Positions 40,655-51,995 of a stretch of DNA of 64,000 nt are shown here, one piece after another. Position 1 is the first letter of the stretch. Each line of letters starts with the position of its first letter. Under the pieces are notes generated by a model, which did not search any database, was not told the DNA's origin, and saw nothing but the letters and a program-made list of their open reading frames with translations. Source of the stretch: Stomoxys calcitrans. Its lineage: Eukaryota; Arthropoda; Insecta; Diptera; Muscidae. The stretch is taken from NCBI RefSeq assembly GCF_963082655.1, contig NC_081554.1:48077169-48141168 (forward strand), read 5' to 3'. A program made the translations under genes and the position numbers.

Positions 40655-41765
40655 TAGAGCTCTATGTTAGCTATTATTGCCTGAGGAGACAGCTCTTCGT
40701 AGTTCGGAGGCGGCATTCTGACAGACATGAATATCATTCCATTTCGTCTCACAGAGCTGACGGGGCCACACTGGCGCTGCATAACCTACCACAGACCGGC
40801 CAATTGCTTTGTACGTTGTCAACAAGGGTAAATGACTTGAGGACCTTGTTTCTTCTTTTGACTTTATCGCAAATAGCTGTGACATGTGAGGAGAATTTGT
40901 AAGAGCTGTCAAATGTAACACCAAGTATTTTGGGACACTTGATGGTCGGAATTGTCACTCCGTCGACATCACTTTCAGCTCCCTACGCACCTCATGCGTG
41001 CATGTAGTGAACAATGTGGCTAAAGATTTGGTCGCAGATATCTTCAAATTTCTTTCAGAAAAATAAGAGGCAAGTTCGTTGAGGTAAATGTTTTACCTAC
41101 CGCAGATGTCATCAATGGGTGGGGGTCTTGATGATCGTACAATCATCTGCATATGATACGATCTCTATGCTGTCAAGAGGGGGTGAAATAGAGGATAGGT
41201 AGAGGTTAAACAGTGCCGGGGGTATCACACAGACTTGGGGAACACCCTGTTTCACTCTACTGTGTTTCTGTTTCTTATCCCTAAATTCCACAAATGACTG
41301 GCGACCACACAGATATGCCCAAAAAGTAATTGCGGATTTTTTGAAAGAAAGTAAATGCATTTTAAATAAAACTTAGAATGAACTTTAATCAAATATACTT
41401 TGTTTACACCTTTTTCTAAAGCAAGCTAAAAGTAACAGCTGATAACTGACAGAAGAAAGAATGCAATTACAGAGTCACAAGCTGTGAAAAAATTTGTTAA
41501 CGCCAACTATATAAAAAATCCGCAATTACTTTTTGGGCAACCCAATAATTCGCTAGCCAACGTTTCAGGCCTGGCTGTAGGGACGTGTTGGCGATGTCCT
41601 CCAATAGTTTGGCGTGGCTGGCCGTGTCGAATGCCTTTGATAGGTCCAGTACCACGAGGACCGTCCCATCTCATAGACAGAGCTGATGGAAGCCACGACA
41701 AATGTGTGCGATGATGGCATGCAAAGCAGTTGTTGTGCTATGCAGTCTTCGAAATCCATGCTGAT
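40655..41765 (-). mobile_element. Jockey-type LINE fragment, reverse, split by a MITE
   Basis: On the minus strand: a degraded RT palm segment (LDLSKAFDTASHAKLLEDIA-like), WLAN | MITE | LCGRQSFVEFRDKK, RVKQGVPQ, EIVSYADDCTII near 41,163-41,128, then PKILGVTFDSSYKFSSHV and a broken C-terminal part. Same family as the LINE at 1-2905. Confidence 0.8.
41316..41545. mobile_element. Mariner-derived MITE, copy 3, in the jockey-type fragment
   Basis: About 230 bases with the left terminal repeat shortened (begins TGCCCAAAAAG) and a full right one (TTTTTGGGCAACCCAA). TA on both sides. Removing it restores the LINE reading order. Confidence 0.9.
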
Positions 41766-41774
41766 GCTCGGCTA

Positions 41775-41850
41775 ATCCTATGATAATATGATTGTGGTGT
41801 TATAGCTTTGCATAACACCACAATTATAGCTTATCATATTATCATAGGAT
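41775..41850. repeat. Two-storey fold-back
   Basis: Perfect 18-base outer arms ATCCTATGATAATATGAT (41,775-41,792) and complement (41,833-41,850), plus perfect 11-base inner arms TGTGGTGTTAT (41,793-41,803) and complement (41,812-41,822). A 10-base bulge sits on the right side. Confidence 0.85.
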
Positions 41851-41855
41851 GGGGG

Positions 41856-42460
41856 TACATTAAAGCCTATGTGTTATTAACCCACATTACCGAATATGTG
41901 CCTATGGTAGCCCCCAGCATAAAGCCTGCGATTGAAGGTAAAGATAAATGAAATGATCTAATTAATATCTGCTCTCCACGGCATTTCTTTTATCCAGCTG
42001 GGTGAATGGAAAATACCTAGGAATTGTTTACTCTTCATTAAAAGAGGACCCATCTTAATGTTCCCGATCGTAAATAATTAATTTTATAGTTTGTATACAC
42101 ACATATATAGTTTGATAAACATAAAAGTCTATCAAGTGTTAAATTTTGTTTACATTAAAGAAAACTCAAAAGAAATGTCGATCGACAACAACGAAGCAAG
42201 CCAATCTGTTTGTAAATGATATGAGCATGGAATGACTGAACAAAGTTGCAATTATTTGTGAACGTGTATATATGTTCTATTGCTTGCTTTCCCTTATATC
42301 CAATCCCAGGAAGCCAAATCAAACGCTACGTGCCTTCAAGGCGATCAATAAGGCAAATAGTTATTTGGGTTTATATGAGGGAACTGAAACTGATGATGAA
42401 TTATGCTAAAACTGATATATAGCACATTTGGTGAGAATAAAAAGAGGCAAGCCAAACTCC
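41856..42460 (+). other. Candidate small spliced host gene, tentative
   Basis: Sequence between repeats carries a set of splice and 3'-end signals. A donor GAAG|GTAAAG at 41,938 and acceptor TTCTTTTATCCAG ending 41,997 bound a 60-base intron with a CTAAT branch-like motif. A second acceptor TATCCAATCCCAG ends at 42,309. After it an open stretch reads KPNQTLRAFKAINKANSYLG and then LYEGTETDDELC to TAA at 42,407, with AATAAA at 42,436. An ATG at 42,175 opens MSIDNNEASQSVCK. Before the first donor the frame reads AYVLLTHITEYVPMVAPSIK. No single frame joins all exons, so it may be partly UTR, a pseudogene or chance. Product not recognised. Confidence 0.3.
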
Positions 42461-42515
42461 CAAGGTCATCGGGTAAAAACCGTTTCTTTGAGGAAGCTAA
42501 GAAAATCAATTAAAA

Positions 42516-42993
42516 ACAAGTAAAAATGTATTAAGTTTGGCCGGGCCGAATCATGGGAACGCCATCCATGGATTTTGTTAAAAATTTCCACAAATGAACT
42601 TTGTTAAAGACTTGTGTGTATTTTACGTGCGAAATAAGGCAAAAGTTCAAGATTCTAGAGGCCAAAGAAGACTTATCGGAAAATCGGTTATATGGTAGCA
42701 ATATGAGGTTAAAGACCATTTATCCCGTACTTGGCACGATTGTTGAAAGTTACAACAAATCATTCCTTGCAAAATTTCAGCTAAATCGAATCGATGTCAA
42801 ATCGGCAGCTCGGTTTATACGGGAGCTATATCGGGTTTAAGGCCGATTTGGACCGTACTAGGCACAGTTGTTGGAAGCCGTAAAAAACACTTCGTGCAAA
42901 ATTTCGACCAAATAGGATAACAATTGTGGCTTCCAAGGGCTCAAGATGTCAAATCGGGAGATTGGTTTATTTGGGGGCTATGCCAGGTTATTG
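42516..42993 (+). mobile_element. mini-me-like element, left part, interrupted by RTE
   Basis: AACAAGTAAAAATGTATTAAG and GGCCGGGCCGAA 5' end, then monomers up to GGGGGCTATGCCAGGTTATTG. The last ten bases are the target duplication of the RTE insertion. Confidence 0.85.
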
Positions 42994-43509
42994 CCCAGCC
43001 TACCCGGGATAACGATGAGCATGACACGGGCTGGAGCTTTGAGCTCCGACTTGTGTGGTGTTCATCGCAATCACGGGAAGATTAGCTGAAAGCTACCGTT
43101 CACAGGTTGCGTATAGTGGAAAGCTTCGTTTTTATGTGGAATAGCTGCAAATGCCAGCCGCGTGCAGTCAGCGGTTTCGCGAGGAGACTTTCAGTGAGGA
43201 GTCTTGTGGCACTGGCTCTTACTAAAATACTGTGTGGCAATGATACTCGAGATGACAAGGCGCCTTCAAATAACCAATGGTTAACATCAGCGTCTGTTGC
43301 CATGTTAGGGGCGTTTGGAGGCTAGCGTCGGATCTTTGTGCAAGCAGCTCGCGACATCGAGGGATATACGTGCAATCCCACAAAAACCCAAGCGGTTGGG
43401 GCGCTGGTTCAGTAACGCACCCCCGGAAAATTATAAGAATTTCTTTGAGAAACAAAAGAATGGGATGAACGGACCCCCCTAACGTTGATGACCCACGCAA
43501 ACGAAAAAA

Positions 43510-44100
43510 CACCATGATTTGCGGATCTGCACCTGGAATGTCCGGACTCCTTATAGAGAAAGTGCAGTATACGCATTGGCGGATGTATTGGAGAAGTACA
43601 AGGCAGATATTACCGCCCTACAGGGAGAGCGATGGACCGGGAATGGCGTCACAACAAAAAAAACAGCATGAATTTGGCTGTGGATTTGGGGTTAGTCGAA
43701 GACTGAAACAGCTTGTCTCCAGCTTTACTCTGGTGGTTGAGAGGCTAGCCACAATCCGCATAAAAACCAAATTTTTCAACGTCAGCCTTATTTGTGTCCA
43801 TGCCACGACGGAAGACGAGGACAAGCAGACCAAGGATATTTTCTTCGAGCGCCTAGAGAGAGAATACGACCCATGACCATGATATTAGAATCGTTCTGGG
43901 AGATTTTAATGCGAAAATAGGGAAGGAAGACATCTTTGTTCAAACAGTCGGAAAATTTAGCTTCCACAAGATAACGTCCGATGATGGGTTGGGGCAAATA
44001 GATTTCGCCGCGGCAGAAACATGGTAGTTAGCAGCATCAGATTTCAACATAAAAAAATTAAAAAAGCCACATGGTTGTCACCCGAACAAAACACGTGAAA
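43510..44100 (+). pseudogene. RTE endonuclease, broken
   Basis: CTWNVRTLYRESAVYALADV-like text near 43,525-43,590, YKADITALQGERWTG (the catalytic ALQE Glu is Gly here) near 43,600, then frames with LICVHATTED and HDIRIVLGDFNAKIGKED near 43,880-43,930 (Asp/Asn metal site). Stops and frameshifts separate the blocks. Confidence 0.75.
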
Positions 44101-44589
44101 CCAAATTAATCATGTTGTAACAGGTGGACTGCATTCATCCACGATCGTTCCGTGGAGTGAATATAGATTCAGATCATTACTTTGTTTCAGCAAGGGGTTC
44201 GCACCCGTTTGAGCATGGCGAGGATGGATCTGACACCGCACGGAAGCCGGACATTGAAAAGCTGAAAACACAACAGATGGCAACGGCATACTCCACTCGA
44301 TTGTCCCAACTGTATGATGAAAGCAGTCCTTGTTCCGATGGTATAATGGTGTAGTGGCAAACCATTGCCCACTCCATGGAAAATACCGCGAAATCCGTAC
44401 AGGGGTACAGGAAGCCTCTTCCAAAGAACCCATGGTACGACCAGGAGTGTCGAGATGCTACTAAAGCCAATAATGCAGTATACAGAGCAACCCTGCTATC
44501 AGTAACAACGCGCCGGATGAAGGAGAGGTATCGATAGGAAAGTAGAGAGAAGAAAGGTTTATTCTGCAGAAAGAAAAAGGAAATGGAAC

Positions 44590-45690
44590 GACGTGAGTGT
44601 GAGCGAATTGAAATGTACAGGAGTCAGAATGAAGTCCGGAGATTCTACCAAAGAACTTAACATCAAACCGATGGCTTTATTGCAGGTACATCCTCCTGCA
44701 GAGACAAAGAAAAAAATCTGGTAACTGACATAGAAAGTGTGCTGAGAATATGGAAAGAACATTTTACCCAACTGCTAGTGTCCGAAGAGGATACTGTAGA
44801 ACCAATCCCTGATGATAGTCTAGAATGTTAAACTCCTACTCAGAATGAGCTACAAGTAGCAGTGACCCGTTTAAAGAACAACAAGGCAGCATGAGCCGAT
44901 GGGTTGCACGCTGAACTATTTAAGACTGAAGGCGACACGCTGATAAGGCGTATACATGCGCTATCTGGCGTTCTTCTAGCCATATCCCATGATTGGAGCC
45001 TCAGCATTCTATGTCCCGTATACAAAAAAGGAGACAAATCGGAAAGTATCTGCTGCCGAGGAATAAGTCTCCTCCCCATCGCATACAAGTTATTCACGAG
45101 CGTACTTTGTGAAAGATCAAACCCTAAAGAAAAAGATAATTGAGTCCTATCAATGCGGCTCTAGACCTGGTAAATCCACCAGATATTCACACTGGGCCAA
45201 ATTCTAGAAAAGAACCGAGGAGGACAAATCAACTACAAAGCCGCTTTCGTTAGCCCTACACGTTCAAAGGTATTTCAAGCCATGTCTGAGTTTGGTATCC
45301 GTGCAAAATTAAAAAGACTCTACAGGATGACACTTGCTGAAACACGTTCCTCAGTAAGAATAGGAACAATCTCTCTGAGTCATTCAATACCAAACGAGGT
45401 TTCAGCTAAGGAGACAGCCTATCGAATGATCTGTTGAATATGCTGCTGGAAAAGATTATGCGAGATGAGGATGTGAATAGATATGGCACACTACTCACAA
45501 GAGAACACATGCTACTCGCCTATGCGGACGACATCAATATCTTAGGTCGGTCACCGGAAGTAGTAACTGCAGCATTTGAAAGAATCAAAAGAGGGTTAAA
45601 GAAAATGGGTATGGTAGTATCAACTGCCATAACGCCGTGTACATCCCAGCAGGTAAAGAAAATGGGAAAAGTTGATTACCACAAATTTGA
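44590..45690 (+). pseudogene. RTE reverse transcriptase, broken
   Basis: YRSQNEVRRFYQRT linker, TRLKNNKAA, GLHAELFKTEGDTLIRRIHA (a stop sits just before), LCPVYKKGDKSE, GISLLPIAYKLF, CGSRPGKST-like, then LLAYADDINILGRSPE with an intact YADD at about 45,516. At least five frame changes. Confidence 0.75.
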
Positions 45691-45746
45691 GATAGTTTTG
45701 CTAATGGCACAATGGTCTGTCATAGCCAATTCAAGTAGAGTAATAT

Positions 45747-46128
45747 CAGGTTATTGATCAAATTGAACCGTACTTGGCACAGTTATTAGAAGTCATAACC
45801 AAACACTACATGCAAAATGTCAGCCAAATCCGATAACAATTGCGGCTTTCAGCGGTTCAACAAGTCAAATCAAGATATCGGTTTATATGGGATCTATATC
45901 CAAATCTGAACTGTTATGGGTCATTTGCTATCCCCAATGACCTACATCAATAAAAAGTCTCTGTTTAGCGATTAGCTTTACGCGTTCGACCGCGACGGAT
46001 GGACCGACATTATTGGATCGACTAAGAATGTCAAGACGGTCAAGAATATATACACTTTAAAGGGTCGCAAATCAATATTTCGAGATGTTACAAACGGAGT
46101 TTCCAGGCTAGTATACCCCCCATCCTAT
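45747..46128 (+). mobile_element. mini-me-like element, right part after RTE
   Basis: Starts with the duplicated CAGGTTATTG, then one monomer and a half, reduced GACGGATGGACCGAC, core GTCAAGAATATATACAC, and the 3' end ATACCCCCCATCCTAT. Confidence 0.8.
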
Positions 46129-46170
46129 ACCCACCTACATAGGATGGGGGTATACTAGCCTGGAAACTCC
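46096..46170. repeat. Tail-to-tail mini-me palindrome
   Basis: Arms GGAGTTTCCAGGCTAGTATA... (46,096-46,128) and their complement (46,139-46,170) differ by one C, with a 10-base spacer. Weaker symmetry extends outward to about 46,080 and 46,190. Confidence 0.85.
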
Positions 46171-46319
46171 ATTTTTAACAACCTCGAAATTAAAAGGGAT
46201 TATATAAGGACTCTTAAGATAATAGGCAAACTGGCGGATTAACTTTAAAAAAGAGAAGATCACTCAATTATATTTCCCTTGGGTTCGTAAATCATTATTT
46301 TGTATTGAATTAAAATCAA

Positions 46320-48446
46320 TTTGTGTTTGTTTGTAGGTTTGTTTGTATGTTTGTGTGTTCCCTATAGACTCAGAAACGGCTGAACCGACATAATGCACAG
46401 ATGGTGTATAATGACCCCATGGTGAAAATAGGGTACTACATTTTTTTTGATATCTGAAGGGGGGCGGACCCTCCCCCTTACCCTAATTTTCAGAAACGCC
46501 AGATCTCGGAGATGGGTGGTGCGATTAATGCCAAATTTTGTGTGCTATCATATAGTACCCTAAAAATAAAAATTTGGTATCCAAATTTCGGATGGGGTAC
46601 CTAGGGGGGCTGCCCCACCCTAAAACCTACCAAACATATATTTAGACCAATCACAACAATATGGGACTCAAATGAAAGGTATTTAGGATAAGAAAACGTA
46701 TCTGGTATCCAATTGTCGGACCAAGTGCTAGGGCGACCACCCCAACCCACAAAACACCCCTAAATCAGACATATTTACCGACCATGGCAATATGGGACTC
46801 AAATGAAAAGTATTTGCGAGTAGAATACGAATCTAATATCCAAATGTGGGATCACGTTTCTGGGGGTCCATTCCTTCCCCAAAACACCCCCCAAACAGGA
46901 CTTTTTAACTGACTATTGGAATATGGGGCTTAAATAAAAGGTATTTAAGTGTAGAATTCGAATCTGATAACCAAATATGAGACCAAGTGTTTGGGGGGAC
47001 CTCTCCCCAAAAACATCCGCCCAAGTGAACAAATTTACGACCATAGGAATATGGGGCACAAATGAAAGGTCTTTAGGAGTAAAGCGCGAATCTGATATCA
47101 ATATTCGGGAAAAGCGTCTATGGGACCACCCCGTCCCCACAAAACCGCCCAAATAGGGAGTATTTGCTGACTACTGCAATATGAGGCTCAAATAAGAGGG
47201 TTCTTAGAGTAGAACACTAATGCGATATATATTTGCAAGGCCAACTCACTGAGTGGCCGCCCATCCCCCAAAATACCCAAGCCGGTCATGTTTGCCGACT
47301 ATGGAAATATGGGGCTCAAATTAAAGGTTTTTGGGATTAGACCACGTATCTGATATCAACATTAGGGGCCAACTGTCCAGGGGACGTCCCACCACTATAA
47401 TAACCCCCACTGGATGTATTGGCTCACCAAGACAATTTGGGTCTTAAAGAGAGTGGAACTAAATATCTATAATTTTTAGGGCCAATACCTCAAACCGGAT
47501 ATATATGCTGACTTTTGCAAATAGGAGTTTAAATGAGGTTAGAAAACGAATTTGATATCCAATTTTGAGGCCAATGACAATATGGGGTTCAAATAAATAA
47601 TATATAGTTATATGAGGATAGAGCACGTTGCTGATATATTTTCCGGGGTTAGTGTTTGTGGGAACCCCAATCCCCAAAACACTTCTAAATCGGGCATATT
47701 TACCAACAATGTCAATGTGGAGCTTAAATGAAAGGTATTGGGGGGTAGAGCAAGAATTGATGCCCGCTTTCGGGACCAATTTTCTGGGGGTATACCCCTT
47801 TCCCAAAACACCCCACAAACAGCAATTTTTTACCGACCATCGCAATATGGGGCTCAAATAAAAGTATTTGGGAGTAGAATACGAATTTGATATCCAAATG
47901 TAGGACCATCTATTTAGGGCATCACCCCTTTCCCAAAACACCTCCAAAGGAAAAAGATTTTTCGACCATGCCAATATGTGGCTCAAATGAAAGGTATCTG
48001 AGATGCGAAAACGAATTTGATAACCAATTTTGGGGCCATGTATTTGGGGGACGCCTTATCCTGTAAACTCCTCTTAAGCCAATGGCAATATGGGCTTTAA
48101 ATAAATGGTATTTGAGAGAGAGAAGAGCACGATGCTGATATTTTTTCAGGGCAAAGTATTTGGGGGACCACCACTCCCCCGAAAGTACCACTGAATCAGA
48201 CATCATGGGAATATCGGGCTGAAATGAAGTATTTCAAGAATGGAGTACACCTTACATTCAATCTTAAATTCGTAGACCAATAAAGATCATATGGAATTCA
48301 GGTATTAGCCAAGCGATATACTATTTTCGTAGCATGGTATTTCACTAAAAGATCTTTAATTATCGAAAATAAATATTTCAAGGAAATTTGTGTTCCATAT
48401 AAAGTAAAAGAAGACGCAGCGGAGCGGGCCCGGGTCAGCTAGTTTT
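46320..48446 (+). mobile_element. Helitron-like element with about twelve 130-base units
   Basis: A 5' region with GTTTGTTTGTAGG and TCAGAAACGGCTGAACCGA is followed by tandem units. The TATGGGGCTCAAATG landmark recurs at 46,660, 46,791, 46,922, 47,050, 47,180, 47,309, 47,435, 47,581, 47,716, 47,845, 47,975 and 48,089. The unit is mostly 126-135 bases. The 3' end GCGGGCCCGGGTCAGCTAGT at 48,425-48,444 is GC-rich. No transposase or helicase, so it is non-autonomous. The Helitron assignment is by end style and is inference. Confidence 0.7.
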
Positions 48447-48450
48447 AATA

Positions 48451-48686
48451 TTGGGTTGCCCAAAAAGTAATTGCGGATTTTTTAAAAGAAAGTAAATGCA
48501 TTTTTAATAAAACTTAGAATGAACTTTAATCAAATATACTTTTTTTTACACTTTTTTTCTAAAGCAAGCTAAAAGTAACAGCTGATAACTGACAGAAGAA
48601 AGAATGCAATTACAGAGTCACAAGCCGTTGAAAAAATTTGTCGACGACAACTATATGAAAAATCCGCAATTACTTTTTGGGCAACC
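48451..48686. mobile_element. Mariner-derived MITE, copy 4
   Basis: TTGGGTTGCCCAAAAAGTAA left end after TA. The right end is GGGCAACC then ATAT, so the last bases are mutated. Abuts the Helitron-like 3' end. Confidence 0.85.
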
Positions 48687-48689
48687 ATA

Positions 48690-49450
48690 TATAACAATTA
48701 AAAATATTCGATTAACATAACCACACTTTTTATGGTCGTGGCTATAACTGAAACAAAAACATACATTACAGACTATGCCCATGTATGGCTATTACCATGC
48801 CACTACCATTGGCCATTGCTTCCAAATAAAATAGCAAATATCGGTCAAGCCTATTGCCAGGCAAATGTCCTTGCGTTGATGATGAGGGCACTGCACTCAG
48901 GCGACGAATAGTGTGCATTTCGTTTTTTTTTGCTGTGTAAGTTAATTTCATTTTGAGTGTGTTTTTCTATGCCTATGTGGTTGTTGTTTACCTTGTGACA
49001 TTTTAGTTGCTCTTTCAGGACGATAGCAGGAAAATTTTCACATACAAAATAGCCATTTTTTAATGGTAAACATGCAATTGTTAAACCTACTCAGTGGCGG
49101 AAGGGCATGTGGTAAAGCAATTTTGTTGGGCCTATCAAGGCCAGTGCTTCTAATTCCAAAAAGGATAATACTTTTGAATTGAAATAAAAGTTTGGCAAAA
49201 ATGTTTTAAAAGTTTAAATATGACCATGTCAGAGAAAGTTTTTGATTGAAATAAACATTTTAATAGAAATATAATTTTTATAAAATTTTCTAAAAAAATT
49301 AATTTTTTTTGACAATATTTGTGAAAGAAATAAAGGTAAATAATTGAAACAGAGCACCCTACAGTCTGCTGCCGGACAATATCCGATTGCATGAATTATG
49401 AAAAAAAAGAAAAAAGTTTATAGAATTAAAATTTGGGAAGAGTTCACACG
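48690..49450. other. Unique AT-rich sequence
   Basis: A 61-codon minus-strand frame (48,766-48,951) with RRLSAVPSSSTQGHLPG looks vaguely protein-like but has no support. Otherwise nothing recognised. Confidence 0.35.
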
Positions 49451-49453
49451 GCG

Positions 49454-50054
49454 CACTGTGGGAGAAAATCGAAAAAAACTAGTAAAAAAATATGCCTTTT
49501 GAGAACGGATACAGATAAGACTGGAAATTTGAGATGGTTGAAGCTGAGTTGTTATCGAGATCAAAGGCTCTACGTCGTCCGGGGGCCTTTTGACAGGCCC
49601 TTAAAGTTGGTAACCTCGGCATTTTGAAAAACTGTTCTGGCTGCTAAATATTCATTTGTAGTCAGATTTTAAAATTCTGATTTTGCTGGATAGTGCCCAA
49701 AAATCCCTACAAAAAAGTCCGCTTGAGCTATACAATATCTCCACTGGTTTCGGGGATATACGAGTTTTTATTGGATTGCCCAAAAAGTAATTGCGGATTT
49801 TTTATATAGTCGGCGTTGACAAATTTTTTCACAGCTTGTGACCCTGTAATTGCATTCTTTCTTCTGTCAGTTATCAGCTGTTACTTTTAGCTTGCTTTAG
49901 AAAAAAAGTGTAAAAAAGCATATTTGATCAAAGTTCATTCTAAGTTTTATTAAAAATACATTTACTTTCTTTTAAAAAATCCGCAATTACTTTTCTTCTC
50001 TATCCGTTCCCACACGGCTTTTTTTAAACTAATTTTCTCGATTTTCTCCCACTG
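49454..50054. mobile_element. hAT-like MITE, copy 1, carrying a mariner MITE
   Basis: Terminal inverted repeats of about 55 bases: left CACTGTGGGAGAAAATCGA, right end TCGATTTTCTCCCACTG, with CACTG-style ends. A second copy lies at 59.7 kb. The mariner MITE at 49,771-49,994 sits inside. I could not define a clean 8-base duplication. Confidence 0.65.
49771..49994. mobile_element. Mariner-derived MITE, copy 5, right end clipped
   Basis: TTGGATTGCCCAAAAAGTAA left end after TA. The right end stops at CCGCAATTACTTTT without GGGCAACCCAA. Same orientation as copy 1. Confidence 0.85.
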
Positions 50055-50505
50055 AGTTTGGCCAGTTTGACTCACTGTGACAAGTTGGTGAGAATAGAAG
50101 GGTAGGTGAGAAGGTAAAGAAGAAGCGTTAAACCCCAGATCAAACCTAGAGGTATGATAAAAATCGGACCACACATGGTTGCCCGTACAAATTTTTCGAA
50201 ATGTCGATGATACCACCTAGGGCCTTGAAATTTGGCACTCGTTCTTGCAAATACCTCATCTTTAACCATTCCAAATTTCAAAGAGAGATATAAAGAAAAA
50301 ACGTAAACCCCCAGATCAGACCTAGTGGCAAGATAAGGAGATGTAAGAAAAGAGTAGGAGGCAAGCAAATATTCGACTTGACCACATGTACGTACAATCT
50401 CGGAGGAGCACTGATGCAAGTCCACCAAAAAGTGTCTACTCGGTGTGTCCGAACCAGGAGTCTTTTTGCTTTCCACTCACATATGACTGCGTTTGTACAC
50501 TGATA
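50055..50505. repeat. Unclassified sequence with a diverged internal repeat
   Basis: TTAAACCCCAGATCAAACCTAG near 50,128 and GTAAACCCCCAGATCAGACCTAG near 50,304, about 175 bases apart, with similar flanks. Family unknown. Confidence 0.5.
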
Positions 50506-50506
50506 A

Positions 50507-51090
50507 AAATAACAGTTAAGAATGTTTTAAGTTCGGCCGGGCCGAATCTTATATAGCCTTCAAGATCCAAGATCGGTTTATATGGCAGCTATATCTATAT
50601 GCGCCCTCTAGTGGCTCAAGAAGTCAAGATCCAAGATCTGTTTATGTGGCAGCTATATCAGGTTATGGACCAATTTGAACCATACTTAGCACATTAATTG
50701 GAAATCATAACATAACACCTAATGACAAATTTTAGCCAAATCGCACGAGAATGGCGCCCTATAGTGGCAAAAGAAGTCAAGATCCAAGATCGGTTTATAT
50801 GGTAGCTATATCAAATGGGCCGATATGGCCAATATACAACCCCGAGCTACACTGATAACAGTGATAACGACCTACAAACCGACCTACACCGATAAATATT
50901 TGTGCAAAATTTCTAGCGACTACCTTTACTCCTTCGAAAGTTAGCGTGCTTTCCACAGACAGACGGGCGGACGGACATGGCTAGATCGACTTAAAATGTC
51001 ATGACGATGAAGAATATATACTTAGACGAATATTTCAAGGTGTTACAAACGGAATGACGCAATTAGTATACTCCCATCCTATGGTGGAGA
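50507..51090 (+). mobile_element. mini-me-like element, short, complete
   Basis: 5' end AAGTTCGGCCGGGCCGAATC, one and a half monomers, GACAGACAGACGGGCGGACGG-type run, core GACGATGAAGAATATATAC, end TCCCATCCTATGGTGGAG. Confidence 0.85.
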
Positions 51091-51255
51091 GGTATCAACC
51101 GATGTCATATAAACCGATTTTTGGGTCTTGCCTTTTTGAGCATCTAAAGGGCGCAATTCTTATCCGTTTTGGAATTTTCCACGTGAACCTGATATAGCTG
51201 CCAAATAAACCGATCTCCCGATTAGACTTCTTGAGCTTCTAGAGGGCGCAATTCT
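51091..51255 (-). repeat. mini-me monomer, reverse
   Basis: CATATAAACCGATTTTTGGG and AGCATCTAAAGGGCGCAATTC, the reverse of the standard monomer. Confidence 0.65.
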
Positions 51256-51652
51256 GAAATTTTGCATATGCAAGATCGCTCAAATCATAGAAAACCCGAC
51301 TTCCCCATTTTGAAGGAGTGTGCTATAAACTCGCACATGAACAAAGCAAGTTCTGGCATATGCCAGGTTATAACTTCTGCAATGGTGCTTAGAAACCTCT
51401 CATCAAAAGCCACCAGCTTCCACCATGGATATACATATTTCTTTTGTATATTACTTCAAAATTCGATAATAAGGCACCATTTATGAACCCAAAGAAATCA
51501 GTTTTATCCAAATATGGTCTGATCTGAACCATGCTCGGGATAGATGTTAAAGGTGGACTCACTGCCGGCAATCTCAGCAAAATCTGATCGAAGATGCTAC
51601 TCTTATGAGCTCAAGAAGCTCAATCGGAAGATCGGTCTATATCCAAATGTGG

Positions 51653-51945
51653 TGGAGGCCACTGTGGCGCAGAGGTAGGTAAATCGCGACTTTAACATCA
51701 GAAAAATGTTCAGCGGTGGTTATCCCCTTACAAATGCTTGCGACATTTGTGAGGTATCCTGCTATGTTAAAACTTCTCTACTAAGTATTGTCGCTATGTG
51801 TCTCCCCGTTCCGACTCGGCTTAAAAAATGAGACCGCTTATCATTGAGCTTAAACTTAAATCGGACTGCACTCATTAACATGTAAGAAGTTTGCCCCGGT
51901 TCCTTTTTGGAATGTTCATGGGTAAAATTTGCATTTAAACAAGAG
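51653..51945 (+). mobile_element. SINE, internally altered, g1
   Basis: GCCACTGTGGCGCAGAGGTAGG (A-box region), but the B-box stretch is replaced by TCGCGACTTTAACATCAG; the body and 3' end are present. Pol III promotion is unlikely. Confidence 0.75.
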
Positions 51946-51995
51946 CAGGCCTGGAGGCGATGCTGGATATGCAGGATATACATTGAGGCCTATAT

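Larger units (their letters stand above)
42994..45746 (+). mobile_element. RTE-type LINE, nearly full length, degenerate
   Basis: Flanked by perfect 10-base duplication CAGGTTATTG (42,984-42,993 and 45,747-45,756). Carries 5' UTR, APE endonuclease, RT and a short 3' end (TGTCATAGCCAATTCAAGTA). The endonuclease segment resembles the CFDP2-type (BovB/RTE) endonucleases. About 2.75 kb, many stops. Confidence 0.85.
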
